Notes under the pieces: model-generated | What the model was told of the DNA's origin: nothing | Databases searched by the model: none | What the model saw: only the letters and a program-made list of their open reading frames with translations | Shown here: in pieces, positions 41,136 to 49,882 of the stretch | Layout of the letters: each line of letters starts with the position of its first letter | How positions within the stretch are numbered: position 1 is the stretch's first letter | Assembly (NCBI GenBank): GCA_014647935.1 | Contig: BMQD01000001.1 | Span: 310,001-374,000, forward strand | From: Planomonospora parontospora | Lineage (GTDB): Bacteria > Actinomycetota > Actinomycetes > Streptosporangiales > Streptosporangiaceae | Reading direction: 5' to 3' | Length of the DNA stretch: 64,000 nt | Program-made: the position numbers and the translations under genes

Positions 41136-41181
41136 GTTTGAATTTGAACTATCTGCTTAGGTGGTGGTTCGAATTCGAACC
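41136..41181. promoter_or_regulatory. Paired MarR-type operators in the marR-doxX interval
   Basis: GGTTCGAATTCGAACC (41166-41181) is a perfect 16-bp palindrome. GTTTGAATTTGAAC (41136-41149) is the same element with one change per half. Their centres are 31 bases apart, three helical turns. Both lie between the divergent start codons. Confidence 0.75.
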
Positions 41182-41193
41182 ATGGGAGGCGTC

Positions 41194-41634
41194 ATGTTCG
41201 GTGTGATCGATCGAGTCAGGCCCATCGTGTTCCTGGTGGGACGCGTCGTCATCGGCGTGATCTTCTTGGTGCACGGCTGGATGAAGTTCAGCTCCGGGCT
41301 GTCGGGGACGACGGCGTTCTTCGAGTCGGTCGGGATCCCTCTGGCGGGCCTGGCGGCGCCGGCGGTGGCGGTCCTGGAGGTCGTGGGCGGGATCGCCCTC
41401 ATCGTGGGCGCCGCGCTCCCGGTCTTCGGCACGCTGCTCGCGCTCAACATGCTCGGCGCGATCCTGTTCGTCCACGGGTCGGCGGGGTTCGCCGCGGACA
41501 AGGGCGGCTACGAGTACGTCCTCGCCCTGGCGGCGGCCAGTCTGATGATCGGCTTCAGCGGAGGCGGGGCCCTGGCCGTCGACTCCCTCTGGCAGCACCG
41601 CCGCGGCCGTACGGGCGCCACGACCTCGGTCTGA
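41194..41634 (+). CDS. DoxX-family membrane protein
   Basis: 146 residues from ATG 41194, chosen for its GGGAGG site (41184-41189). Four helices (PIVFLVGRVVIGVIFLVHGW; LAAPAVAVLEVVGGIALIVGA; FGTLLALNMLGAILFVHG; LALAAASLMIGFSGGG) with the family marker HGWMKF and FFESVGIPLAGLAA. DoxX proteins are linked to redox stress and thiosulfate oxidation; in M. tuberculosis DoxX joins SodA and SseA in a membrane oxidoreductase complex. Here it is alone, under the divergent MarR regulator. Confidence 0.88.
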   Translation: MFGVIDRVRPIVFLVGRVVIGVIFLVHGWMKFSSGLSGTTAFFESVGIPLAGLAAPAVAVLEVVGGIALIVGAALPVFGTLLALNMLGAILFVHGSAGFAADKGGYEYVLALAAASLMIGFSGGGALAVDSLWQHRRGRTGATTSV

Positions 41635-41689
41635 TCGCTGCCGCACGGCCCTCGCCGTACGGGCGTCACGGCCTCGCGGGGCAGGACGC

Positions 41690-42571
41690 CTAGCCGCCGT
41701 AGACGTGCTCGCGGATCTGCCGGATGTGCTCCGGAGTCGTACGGCAGCAGCCGCCGACGAAGTCCGAACCCGCGGCGTGCCATTCCGCAGCCGCCGCGCC
41801 GAACTCGGCCGGGTCGGCCAGACCGCGCCAGCGGCGGGCCGCGGCGTCCCAGGTCTCGCCGGAGTTGGGGTAGACCATGACGGGTTTGCCCTCGATCTGC
41901 CCGATCAGGCTGGGGATGTGGCGCGGCGCGGTGCAGTTGACGCCGACGGCGAGGACCTGGGGGTGGCCCGCGAACAACCCGGCGGCCCGGCGTATGGGGG
42001 TGCCGTCGCTGATGCGCTCACCGTCGCGGCAGGAGAAGCTGATCCACGCCCGCACGCCCGGGGTCTCGTCGAGCAGCCGCCTCAGCGCGCGGGCCTCGGC
42101 GTACGACGGGACGGTCTCGCACGCCAGGAAGTCGGCTCCGCCGCCGGCCAGGATGTGCCAGCGCTCCCGGTGCCAGGCGACCAGGCCGTCCTCGTCGAGG
42201 TCGTAGTCGCCGGTGTACTCGGCGCCGTTGGCGAGGTAGGCGCCGTACGGGCCGACGCTGGCGGCCACCGCGCCCTCGCCGTGGGCGTCCCGCGCCTCGG
42301 CGGCCAGGCGGATCGAGAGCAGGATCAGCTCCTCGGCCCGGCGGGCGGACAGACCTCGGCGCACGAACGCCGGGATGCTCGCCTGGTAACTCGCCGTGGT
42401 CGCCACCTGCGCTCCCGCGGCGTAGTAGTCGAGATGGGCCTGCCGGATCAGCGAGGGGTCCTCCACCAGGAGCTTCGCCGACCACAGCTCGTCGCCCAGG
42501 TCCGCGCCCAGGGACTCCAGATGGGTGGCCAGACCGCCGTCGAGAATCACCACCCCGCCACTGTACGTCAC
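41690..42571 (-). CDS. mmuM: Homocysteine S-methyltransferase
   Basis: 293 residues. Transfers a methyl group from S-methylmethionine or S-adenosylmethionine to homocysteine. Zinc-binding cysteines are seen in VGVNCTAPRHI and DFVGGCCRTTPEHI; the N-terminal LDGGLATHLESLG and DELWSAKLL are typical of MmuM. No permease gene (mmuP) is adjacent. The start is GTG 42571; a GTG six codons later is possible. It ends 56 bases from the doxX stop, convergent. Likely recycles methyl donors or scavenges S-methylmethionine. Confidence 0.9.
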   Translation of the reverse strand: MTYSGGVVILDGGLATHLESLGADLGDELWSAKLLVEDPSLIRQAHLDYYAAGAQVATTASYQASIPAFVRRGLSARRAEELILLSIRLAAEARDAHGEGAVAASVGPYGAYLANGAEYTGDYDLDEDGLVAWHRERWHILAGGGADFLACETVPSYAEARALRRLLDETPGVRAWISFSCRDGERISDGTPIRRAAGLFAGHPQVLAVGVNCTAPRHIPSLIGQIEGKPVMVYPNSGETWDAAARRWRGLADPAEFGAAAAEWHAAGSDFVGGCCRTTPEHIRQIREHVYGG

Positions 42572-42662
42572 AGGCGGCGGGGTGATCCGGCGGACGATCT
42601 CGAAGCCGCCGGGACGGCCCGGCGGCCGGCCGCTCCGGCCGGCCGGCCACCGGGCCCGGCGG

Positions 42663-45188
42663 TCACCGCTTCCAGAAGGGACGGCGCCGCTCCGGCTCGC
42701 TCAGCGCCTCCAGGGTCCGGACGGCCTGCCGCCACAGCACGTCCGCGTCCGCGCCGGGTCCCGCCGACGCCAGCTCCCCGGCCAGCGCCTCCAGCTCCGG
42801 ATGGCCGCCGAGGAAGACGGCCAGGGCGGCCAGGCGGCTGCCCAGGTCGGACAGCAGGCGCAGCCGCTCGGCGGGCGGGAGGGACTCGGCGGCCCGCAGC
42901 CGCCGGAGCTCCTCGGCCAGTTGCGTGCGCAGGGCGTCGCCTGGCGCACCGGAGCCGGCCGGGACCCCGGCGGGGGAGGCGGGACGCGGGACGGACCGGG
43001 ACCTCATCGGCGCGCGCGGGACGGGGGCTCCGCCCGGCGGCACGGGGAACGCGTCGCGGCCCGCGTCCGGGAACGCGCCGATCCCCGTGTCGGGGACCGG
43101 GCCGGCCTCCGTGTCCGGGAAGGCGTCCGGGAGCGCGCCGGGGAAGGCCTCCGGCAGGGCCCCGGCGGACCCGCCCGGCGCGCCCGCGCCGTACCCCGGA
43201 GCGGGGGAGGCGGGCGGTGCGCCGGGAGCGGCCGCCCGCGGGGCGGGCATGGGAGCAGGCATGGCCGCGTTCATGGTCGGGGGCATCGAGGCCAGGAGCA
43301 TCGGCGCGGCCGCGGCCGCGGGCGTCTCCCAGCCGCGGGGCAGCTCCACCGGCTGGATCACCCGGTGCTCCGGGCCGCCCTCGGCGGCCACCCGGCTGTC
43401 GACCGCGACGAACGCGGTGAACCGGCAGAGCACGCCGTACTCCAGCGAGGTCGAGACGATCTCCTCCTCCAGCGAGCGGTCCCCGGCGGCGTAGCGGTCC
43501 TCCAGGTCGCGCAGCCGGGCGCGCGCCCAGATCGAGCGCACCGCGGGGTTGTGCGCGCGCGTCCCGGTGATCCGCCGCTCCCAGGGCCGCCCGGCGGCGT
43601 CCAGGCCGCGCAGGACCACGCTCGCGGAGGCCCCGGCCGCGCCCCGGTAGCGGCCGTGGACGGTCAGCGGCACGCCGGGGTAGACCGAGCCGAGGCGGCC
43701 GGTCGAGCCGGGGAGCGGGTCGAGGCCGTCTCCCGCCAGGGACAGGTCGGTGACCAGCGGCGCGCCGATCCTGCGGTGGATGTGCTCCATGGCCTCGTCC
43801 AGCCGGTCCTCCGACTCCACCAGCTCGCACCGGCCCGCGCCGAGCCCGGCCAGCCGGCCCAGGAAGCCCGCGTTGACGGCCTGGTCGATGCCGACCGTGT
43901 GCACCCGCACGCCGGCCAGCCGCCCCGCGGTCCGCTCCAGGATCCGGTCCTCGTCGCCCACCTGCCCGTCGGTGACCAGCACCAGCACCCGGTCCCGGGA
44001 GGAGTCGCCGAGCAGCGCGGCGGCGCGCTCCAGCGGCTCCACCATCTCGGTGCCGCCGCGCGCCTCCAGCCGGGCGAGGTACTCCACCGCCCGGTAGCGG
44101 TTGCGGTCGGTGGCCCGCACCAGCTCGCCGCCGCCCTCGCCGGGCCGCCCGGGGTGCTCCACCACGGTGTCGAAGGCGAGCACGGCGAACCGGTCGTCGC
44201 CGGTCAGCGTGTCGACGATGCGGGCGGCGGCGCGCCGGGCGGCGACCATCTTCCAGCCGGTCATGCTGCCCGAGCGGTCCAGCACCAGCACGACGTCCTT
44301 CGGCGCGGGCGCGGAGGGCCCCGGCTCCGGGACCACGGACAGCGCGAACGTGCCCTCGTCTCCGTCCCCCGGGCCGTCCGGGTCGGGGACGAGGGTCAGG
44401 GCGGTGGAGGCGTCGAAGTGCAGCCGCAGGACGAAGTCGCGGTCCAGCCGCTCACCGGGCGCCAGCCGTACGGTGCGGCCGTCCTGCAGGACGGTGTGCA
44501 GGCTGGAGCGGACCTCGCGCAGCTCCAGCCCGGCGGCGTCGACCGCGACCGCGAGCGAGAGCCGCACCGGGTGCGGGAAGCCGGGCAGCAGCACCGGCGG
44601 GGTGATGCGCGAGGCGTCGGGCACCGCGTCGGTGTCGGCGGCCCAGCCGTCGCCGGCCTGCCCGCCGTCGAGCGGGGTCCCGGGGATGTAGCGGGGGGCG
44701 ACGACCAGCGGGAAGCGGAACGTCGCCGCGCCGTCCTCATAGGGGAGCGGCTGGTCGAGCGTGAGCCGTACGGTGACCCGCTCGCCCGGCACGATGTTGC
44801 CGACCCGGATGGTGAAGACGTCGGGCCGGTCCTCCTCGGCGATGGCCGCCCGCCGTCCCTCGGCGACCGCCCGGTCGTAGTCGGCCCTGGCCCGGCCGCG
44901 CTCCTTCAGCGCACCCTCGACGACGTGCCCGTCGGCCTCCATGCGGAAGGCCGTCACCGCGGCCCGGTCGGGCAGCGGGAAGACGTAGGTCGCCTCCAGC
45001 GCCACGTCGAAGGCGTTGCGGAAGCACTGCGTCACCGTCACCCCGGCGGCCAGGCCGGCGACCTCGGCGGCGACGTCCACGCTCTCCAGGGGCAGGTTGC
45101 CGCGCTCGGTGACGAGCGCGCCCAGGCCGGCGTCGGGGACCGGCTCGCACTCGTCCGGCCGCAGCGGGGTGATGGAGTTGATCGTCAT
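42663..45188 (-). CDS. VIT plus von Willebrand A domain protein
   Basis: 841 residues from ATG 45188 (GGAAAGCC site). N-terminal VIT domain (about 20-150; VTVTQCFRNAFDVALEATYVFPLP, then VGNIVPGERVTV). VWA domain at about 290-460 with the MIDAS motif VLVLDRSGSMTGW and VLVTDGQVGDE. The C-terminal third is low-complexity Ala/Gly/Pro (about 600-750), with a final helical segment LAEELRRLRAAESLPPAERL. No signal peptide is visible, so it is probably cytoplasmic. It overlaps the MerR-like gene by 4 bases. Animal relatives are vault PARP and inter-alpha-trypsin inhibitor; the bacterial role is unknown. Confidence 0.9.
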   Translation of the reverse strand: MTINSITPLRPDECEPVPDAGLGALVTERGNLPLESVDVAAEVAGLAAGVTVTQCFRNAFDVALEATYVFPLPDRAAVTAFRMEADGHVVEGALKERGRARADYDRAVAEGRRAAIAEEDRPDVFTIRVGNIVPGERVTVRLTLDQPLPYEDGAATFRFPLVVAPRYIPGTPLDGGQAGDGWAADTDAVPDASRITPPVLLPGFPHPVRLSLAVAVDAAGLELREVRSSLHTVLQDGRTVRLAPGERLDRDFVLRLHFDASTALTLVPDPDGPGDGDEGTFALSVVPEPGPSAPAPKDVVLVLDRSGSMTGWKMVAARRAAARIVDTLTGDDRFAVLAFDTVVEHPGRPGEGGGELVRATDRNRYRAVEYLARLEARGGTEMVEPLERAAALLGDSSRDRVLVLVTDGQVGDEDRILERTAGRLAGVRVHTVGIDQAVNAGFLGRLAGLGAGRCELVESEDRLDEAMEHIHRRIGAPLVTDLSLAGDGLDPLPGSTGRLGSVYPGVPLTVHGRYRGAAGASASVVLRGLDAAGRPWERRITGTRAHNPAVRSIWARARLRDLEDRYAAGDRSLEEEIVSTSLEYGVLCRFTAFVAVDSRVAAEGGPEHRVIQPVELPRGWETPAAAAAPMLLASMPPTMNAAMPAPMPAPRAAAPGAPPASPAPGYGAGAPGGSAGALPEAFPGALPDAFPDTEAGPVPDTGIGAFPDAGRDAFPVPPGGAPVPRAPMRSRSVPRPASPAGVPAGSGAPGDALRTQLAEELRRLRAAESLPPAERLRLLSDLGSRLAALAVFLGGHPELEALAGELASAGPGADADVLWRQAVRTLEALSEPERRRPFWKR

Positions 45189-45847
45189 GGCTTTCCTTCC
45201 GGAGAGGCGAGCCCACGCTCGCGCAGGACCGCCAGGAGCGTCTCGGACGCGGCGGCGATCCCGGCGAGGTCGTCGTGGGACGGGACACGGCTCGCGCCGT
45301 CGAGCAGGAGGGTCACGCCCGCGGCCAGCCGTACCGCGGGCACGGCCGAGGCGGCGGAGGGAACCGGGGGCGGGGAGGCGGGTGAGGGGGAGCCGGGCGT
45401 CCCGTTCCACGCCGGGGTGGGAGGGTCGGGCGGGCCGTTCCGTGCCGGGGCGGGGGGAACGGGCGGGCCGTTCCGTGCCGGGGCGGGCGGGCCGGTCCAG
45501 AAGCGCGGGCGGGCCTCGCGGGGCGCCGGGCTCCCGTCCGGGGAGGCGGGGAGGCGGGCGATCGCCTCCAGGGCCTGGTCGGTCGCCCCGGCGAGCTCGG
45601 CCTGGATCTCGGCGATGCTCCGGCCCTCGGCCTGCCGCCGCTTGACGGCGATCAGCTGGAGCAGGTGGCGCCTGCCGTACAGCGCGACGCGGCCCCGGCG
45701 GGCGGCCGGCGGGTCGAGCAGGCCGATCGTGGCGTACCACCGGACGAGGCGCTCGTTGGGCACGTCCCTGACCCGCCCGCCCTGGCGGGCGGCCGGGGGG
45801 AGGGCCGCCGAGGCGCGCTCCACCAGTTCGCCGATCGTCCATTCCAT
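45185..45847 (-). CDS. MerR-family regulator coupled to the VIT/VWA gene
   Basis: 220 residues. N-terminal MerR helix-turn-helix (WTIGELVERASAAL... RVRDVPNERLVRWYATIGLLDPPAARRGRVALYGRRHLLQL), a dimer helix (AVKRRQAEGRSIAEIQAEL), then a long tail with imperfect repeats ARNGPPVPPAP / ARNGPPDPPTP / AWNGTPGSPSP and a C-terminal helical domain (about 170-220). No cysteines suited to metal sensing are seen, so the effector is not a classic metal. Start ATG 45847. A 25-bp palindrome stands 11 bases before it. It probably controls the VIT/VWA operon. Confidence 0.85.
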   Translation of the reverse strand: MEWTIGELVERASAALPPAARQGGRVRDVPNERLVRWYATIGLLDPPAARRGRVALYGRRHLLQLIAVKRRQAEGRSIAEIQAELAGATDQALEAIARLPASPDGSPAPREARPRFWTGPPAPARNGPPVPPAPARNGPPDPPTPAWNGTPGSPSPASPPPVPSAASAVPAVRLAAGVTLLLDGASRVPSHDDLAGIAAASETLLAVLRERGLASPEGKP

Positions 45848-45857
45848 GCCCTCATAG

Positions 45858-45882
45858 TGACACTGCAATTATTACAGTGTCA
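45858..45882. promoter_or_regulatory. 25-bp inverted repeat, likely MerR operator
   Basis: TGACACTG-N9-CAGTGTCA with perfect 8-bp arms and an AT-rich centre (CAATTATTA), just upstream of the MerR start. MerR proteins bind such dyads in promoters with long spacers. A second inverted repeat, CCGGTATCGGT (45891) and ACCGATACCGA (45935), lies between this site and dps. Confidence 0.65.
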
Positions 45883-45962
45883 ACATAGGTCCGGTATCGG
45901 TGGGTATGGGCGGCTCTGGTTTGCAACGAGACAGACCGATACCGACAACGGAGGTACGTCCC

Positions 45963-46430
45963 ATGGCCACCATCACCGGCCCGCTCCAGCCCGGTGACAA
46001 GAAGATCGTCGGAGAGGCCCTGCAGGGCGCGCTCATCGATCTCCTCGATCTCTCGCTCCTGGGCAAGCAGGCCCACTGGAATGTGATCGGCCGCAACTTC
46101 CGCCAGATCCACCTGCACCTGGACGAGATCGTGGGGTTCGCGCGGGCGCACGCCGACACCGTCGCCGAGCGGGCGGTGGCGCTCGACATCACGCCCGACG
46201 GCCGCGCGTCCGCCATCGCTGGCACCACGAAGGTGCCCCAGCTCGACTCCGGCTACCTGGACGTCGACAAGGTCGTCGCGGCGATGACGGACATCCTGGA
46301 GTCCATCGGCCGCAGGATGCGCGAGCGGGTCGACGCCACCGCCGAGGCCGACCCCGTCACCCAGGACATCTTCATCGCCGTCACCCAGGACGTGGAGAAG
46401 CACCACTGGATGATGCAGGCGCAGCGCTGA
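45963..46430 (+). CDS. dps: Dps-family ferritin-like DNA-binding protein
   Basis: 155 residues from ATG 45963 (GGAGG at 45950-45954). Dodecameric mini-ferritin that oxidises ferrous iron with peroxide and protects DNA. The ferroxidase signature is clear: KQAHWNVIGRNFRQIHLHLDEIV with His, His, Asp and Glu ligands, supported by LLDLSLLG before and the C-terminal helix DVEKHHWMMQAQ. The N-terminus has Lys residues (GDKKIVGEAL) but no long DNA-binding tail. It diverges from the MerR-like gene; the interval holds two inverted repeats, so shared control is possible. Confidence 0.92.
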   Translation: MATITGPLQPGDKKIVGEALQGALIDLLDLSLLGKQAHWNVIGRNFRQIHLHLDEIVGFARAHADTVAERAVALDITPDGRASAIAGTTKVPQLDSGYLDVDKVVAAMTDILESIGRRMRERVDATAEADPVTQDIFIAVTQDVEKHHWMMQAQR

Positions 46431-46496
46431 ACGGCCCGCCCGGCCGCTGAGGCGGCGCCCCGGCGGGTGCTTTCCGCCAGGGCGCCCCGACGCGGT

Positions 46497-46537
46497 GCGC
46501 GAAGGCGTCCCGGCCCGGCGCCGGGGCGCCTTCGCGC
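46497..46537 (+). terminator. Terminator after dps
   Basis: GCGCGAAGGCG / CGCCTTCGCGC, an 11-bp stem with a GC-rich interior, 66 bases after the dps stop. The rest of 46431-46730 shows no coding sequence; GTTCACC at 46675 resembles one half of a PHO box, but no good second half follows. Confidence 0.55.
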
Positions 46538-46730
46538 GCCGCGATCCGCCGAGGGGCCGCAGGGGGGGGCGCGACCCGCCGGAGGAGGGGCGCGGCCGGT
46601 CGGCGATCAGAGCGGATCGGTCGAAACGCGTGCCTTCCGGGTTTCCGCAGAGTTTCAATCGGGACGGTGGCCGTGTTCACCCGGGTCCGGTCGACTGGCC
46701 CGCGTACCGTGAAGGCAGCGAGGAGGCGCC

Positions 46731-47891
46731 ATGCTCCGCCGTACGTTGTTGCGCACCGGAGGACTGACCGCGGGTGCGGCGTTGACGGGATCCCTCTGGC
46801 AGGGGGCCGCGTGCGTGTCTGCGCGGGGGACGGGCCACTACGGGCCGCTCCGCGCGCCCGACGCGAACGGCGTCGCGCTGCCCGAGGGCTTCACCAGCAG
46901 GATCGTCGCCCGCACCGGCCGCAGGGTCGGCGGGATGCTCTGGCACGCGGCGCCCGACGGCGGGGCCTGCTTCCCCGACGGCGCCGGCTGGATCTACGTG
47001 TCCAACTCCGAGATCCCGCTGCTCGGCGGGGCCTCGGCGATCAGGTTCGGGGCCGGCGGCGAGATCCTCGGCGCCTACCGGATCCTCTCGGGCACCAACC
47101 TCAACTGCGCCGGCGGGCGCACGCCCTGGAACACCTGGCTGTCGTGCGAGGAGACCCTGCGGGGCCGCGTGTTCGAGTGCGACCCGTACGGTGGGCGCGC
47201 CGCGATGCCGCGCCTGGCCATGGGCCGGTTCAAGCACGAGGCCGCCGCCTGCGACCCCGACCGGCAGGTGGTCTACCTCACCGAGGACGAGCGGGACGGC
47301 TGCTTCTACCGGTTCCGGCCGGACGTGTGGGGCGACCTGACGGCCGGGCGGCTGGAGGTGCTCTGCGGGAACGGCGGCGGCGGGAAAGGCGGCGGCGGGG
47401 GCGCGATCACCGGGCCGGTGACCTGGGAGCGGGTGCCCAATCCCGCCGCGCCGCTGAAGGCGACCCGGCACCAGGTGGGGGCCGCCCTGCACTTCTCCGG
47501 CGGTGAGGGCTGCCACTACGACGGCGGGGTCTGCTTCTTCACCACCAAGGGCGACAACCGGGTGTGGGCCTACGACGCGGAGAACGGCCGCCTGGAGATC
47601 GCCTACGACGCCGCCTCCCCGCTGACCGGGGTGGACAACATCACCGGCACCCCCGCCGGAGACCTGTACGTGGCCGAGGACGGCGGGAACATGGAGATCA
47701 ACCTGATCACCCCGGACCGGTTGGTCTCGCCGTTCCTCAGGGTCGACGGCCACGCCGGATCGGAGATCACCGGCCCGGCCTTCTCCCCGGACGGCCGCCG
47801 GCTGTACTTCTCCTCCCAGCGCGGCGCCCGGGGCGACTCCGCCGGGACCGACGGCGTCACCTACGAGGTCACCGGCCCGTTCCGCGGCTGA
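46731..47891 (+). CDS. PhoX-like (DUF839) secreted protein
   Basis: 386 residues. The N-terminus RRTLLRTGGLTAGAALTGSL is Tat-like, with paired arginines and a moderately hydrophobic run. The body is a beta-propeller of the PhoX/DUF839 type: NCAGGRTPWNTWLSCEET, GRFKHEAAACDPDRQVVYLTEDE, CFYRFRP, CHYDGGVCFFTTKGDNRVWAYD and DNITGTPAGDLYVAEDGGN. These are metal-binding blocks of PhoX phosphatases. It is shorter than full PhoX (over 600 residues), and the catalytic Arg/Glu set cannot be confirmed. Probably a calcium-dependent extracellular enzyme. GAGGAGG precedes the ATG. Confidence 0.83.
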   Translation: MLRRTLLRTGGLTAGAALTGSLWQGAACVSARGTGHYGPLRAPDANGVALPEGFTSRIVARTGRRVGGMLWHAAPDGGACFPDGAGWIYVSNSEIPLLGGASAIRFGAGGEILGAYRILSGTNLNCAGGRTPWNTWLSCEETLRGRVFECDPYGGRAAMPRLAMGRFKHEAAACDPDRQVVYLTEDERDGCFYRFRPDVWGDLTAGRLEVLCGNGGGGKGGGGGAITGPVTWERVPNPAAPLKATRHQVGAALHFSGGEGCHYDGGVCFFTTKGDNRVWAYDAENGRLEIAYDAASPLTGVDNITGTPAGDLYVAEDGGNMEINLITPDRLVSPFLRVDGHAGSEITGPAFSPDGRRLYFSSQRGARGDSAGTDGVTYEVTGPFRG

Positions 47892-48234
47892 GCGTCCCGT
47901 TCCCGGCACCGCCCGGGACGGCCCGTCGCCGCCGGGGCGGTCGGGGACGGCCCGGGGGCGCTCCGTCGCCGCCGGCCGCCGGTGGCCTTCCCCCGGTCTC
48001 CGGGCCGCCCGTGGCCTTCTCCCGCCTCCGGGGCCGGGATGCGCCGGAGCGGTGGTGCGCGGGGAGATCCTCGCCCCGGAATCGGTCTGCGGCACGTCCG
48101 GGTCCGGGCCGGGCGGGATCGCCGGTCGCCGGCCGGGGGTAGGTGCCGGAGGCGGGGCGGGAACGCCAGAGCCCGCCTCCCCGCCTCCTCGCCGCGCTTC
48201 TCCGCGGCTCGCCCGCCTGACAGGGAGCAGACCC
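47892..48234. other. Non-coding gap with decayed direct repeats
   Basis: 343 bases without a credible gene. It holds imperfect direct repeats: CGTCGCCGCCGG twice (47926 and 47969), GGACGGCCCG twice, and GTGGCCTTCxCCCG twice (47982 and 48010). No terminator with a clear tail and no promoter could be defined. Confidence 0.5.
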
Positions 48235-48852
48235 GTGACCGATGTGAGAGTCTCCGTCATCTACTACTCCTCGACCGGCACCGTCCACGCGATGGCCAGG
48301 CGGCTGGCGAGCGCCGCGGAGGAGGCGGGCGCGCGGGTCCGGCTCCGGCAGGTGCCCGAGCTGGCCCCGGAGGAGGCGATCGCCTCCAACGCGGCGTGGA
48401 GCCAGCACTTCGACGACACCAAGAACGAGCCGAAGGCCGTGCCCGACGACATCGTGGAGGCCGACGCGGTGCTGCTGGGCACGCCGACCCGCTACGGCAA
48501 CGTCTCCAGCCAGCTCAAGCAGTTCATCGACACCCTCGGCCCCCAGTGGTCGCAGGGGATGCTGGCCGACAAGGTCTACGCCGGGTTCACCGCGACCATG
48601 ACCGCGCACGGCGGCCAGGAGTCCACCCTGCTGGCCCTCTACAACACCATCTACCACTTCGGCGGGCTGGTGGTGGCGCCCGGCTACACGGACCCGTCGA
48701 AGTTCGCCGACGGCAACCCCTACGGCGTCTCCCACGTCACCGGCGGCACCAACAGCGACCCGCTGACCGACGTGCAGTACACGGCCCTGGACCACATGGC
48801 CAGGCGGGTGGTGACCATCGCCGGGCGGCTGAAGGCCGGAGCCGCGGGCTGA
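48235..48852 (+). CDS. wrbA: NAD(P)H:quinone oxidoreductase, WrbA type
   Basis: 205 residues from GTG 48235, which follows AGGGAGCAG. Flavodoxin-like fold; two-electron reduction of quinones. FMN-phosphate loop VSVIYYSSTGTVHAMARRL at the N-terminus, the isoalloxazine region LLGTPTRYGNVSSQLKQFID, and the WrbA-specific GSP-type block TATMTAHGGQESTLLALYNTIYHFG with GTNSDPLTDVQYTALDHMARRV. Protects from quinone stress and one-electron redox cycling. Stands alone between the PhoX-like and lactonase genes. Confidence 0.93.
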   Translation: MTDVRVSVIYYSSTGTVHAMARRLASAAEEAGARVRLRQVPELAPEEAIASNAAWSQHFDDTKNEPKAVPDDIVEADAVLLGTPTRYGNVSSQLKQFIDTLGPQWSQGMLADKVYAGFTATMTAHGGQESTLLALYNTIYHFGGLVVAPGYTDPSKFADGNPYGVSHVTGGTNSDPLTDVQYTALDHMARRVVTIAGRLKAGAAG

Positions 48853-48925
48853 CCCGTGGGACCCGCCGTGAGGTGACTGCGCTAAGGTCACGGACCGGTC
48901 AAGAGTCGATGACGGCGGGAGAATC

Positions 48926-49882
48926 ATGGCGGAGATCGCATATGTCGGCGGATACACCCCGGACACCGGGGGGTCGGGCGCCGGGATCGTGCTGATGGAA
49001 CTGGACGGCCTGGCCCGGCGCGGCGCGACGGCGGCCCCGGGGCCGTCCTTCCTCGCCGTCCACCCCCGCCTTCCCGTGCTCTACGCGGTGGGCGAGGCCG
49101 AGCGCGGCACCGTGGAGGTCTTCGCCCGGGGCGCGGACGGCGTGCCGTCGCCGCTGGCCAGCCGTTCCAGCGAGGGCTCGTTCCCCTGCCACCTGGCCGT
49201 GAACCCGGCGGGCACGCTGCTGGCGGTGGCCAACTACGGCGACGGCACGGTGAGCGTGCACGGCATCGACGAGGCGGGACTGCTCACCACCGTGCAGGCC
49301 TTCCCCTACCGCGAGGGCGCCCACGCCCACCAGGCGACCTTCGGCCCCGACGGCGTGCTGTACGTGACCGACCTGGGCGCCGACGAGGTCCGCCGCTTCA
49401 CGGTCGAGGGCGGCCGCGAGGTCGCCCCGCACCCCGGCGGCCCGGTACGGCTCGCGGCCGGCATGGGGCCCCGGCACATGGCCCGGGCCGGGGACCGCTG
49501 GTACGTGGCCGGGGAACTGGACGGCACGGTCCGCGCCTACGACTCCGACTGGCGGGAGACCGCGGTCGCGGCGGCCAGCGGCACCGGAGCCGAGAACCAT
49601 CCCTCCCACCTGGAGGTGTCCGGGCGGTTCGTCTACGTCGCCAACCGGGGGCCGGACACGATCGCGGTGCTGTCCGCGCCCGGTCTGGAGAAGGTCGCCG
49701 AGGTGCCCTGCGGGGGTGCCTGGCCGCGCCACTTCGCCGTCGCGCGCGGCCGGATGTACGTGGCCAACCAGAACTCCGGCGGCGTCGCCGTACTGCCGAT
49801 GGAGGACGGGGTGCCGCAGCGGGCCGAGGCGGTCTTCGAGAGCGGCACGCCGTCGTGCGTGCTCCCGCTGCCGGGGAGGTGA
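48926..49882 (+). CDS. Lactonase family protein (6-phosphogluconolactonase-like propeller)
   Basis: 318 residues, seven-bladed propeller of the lactonase family: YVGGYTPDTGGSGAGI at the start, PSFLAVHPRLPVLYAVGE, PCHLAVNPAGTLLAVANYGDGTVSVH, AHAHQATFGPDGVLYVTDLGADEVRRF, GPRHMARAGDRWYVAGELDGTV, HPSHLEVSGRFVYVANRGPDTIAVL and WPRHFAVARGRMYVANQNS. This pattern matches the Pgl/YbhE family, which hydrolyses 6-phosphogluconolactone. The neighbour is phosphofructokinase, so a role in sugar phosphate metabolism fits. Not all members are gluconolactonases. Confidence 0.87.
   Translation: MAEIAYVGGYTPDTGGSGAGIVLMELDGLARRGATAAPGPSFLAVHPRLPVLYAVGEAERGTVEVFARGADGVPSPLASRSSEGSFPCHLAVNPAGTLLAVANYGDGTVSVHGIDEAGLLTTVQAFPYREGAHAHQATFGPDGVLYVTDLGADEVRRFTVEGGREVAPHPGGPVRLAAGMGPRHMARAGDRWYVAGELDGTVRAYDSDWRETAVAAASGTGAENHPSHLEVSGRFVYVANRGPDTIAVLSAPGLEKVAEVPCGGAWPRHFAVARGRMYVANQNSGGVAVLPMEDGVPQRAEAVFESGTPSCVLPLPGR

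Noticed and set aside
42525-45857. 1,110-codon plus-strand frame opposite the VIT/VWA gene
   Set aside because: No ribosome site and no domains. The minus-strand frame has clear VIT and VWA motifs.
46675-46698. PHO box upstream of the PhoX-like gene
   Set aside because: Only one GTTCACC is present; the second repeat does not match, so PhoP control is not supported.
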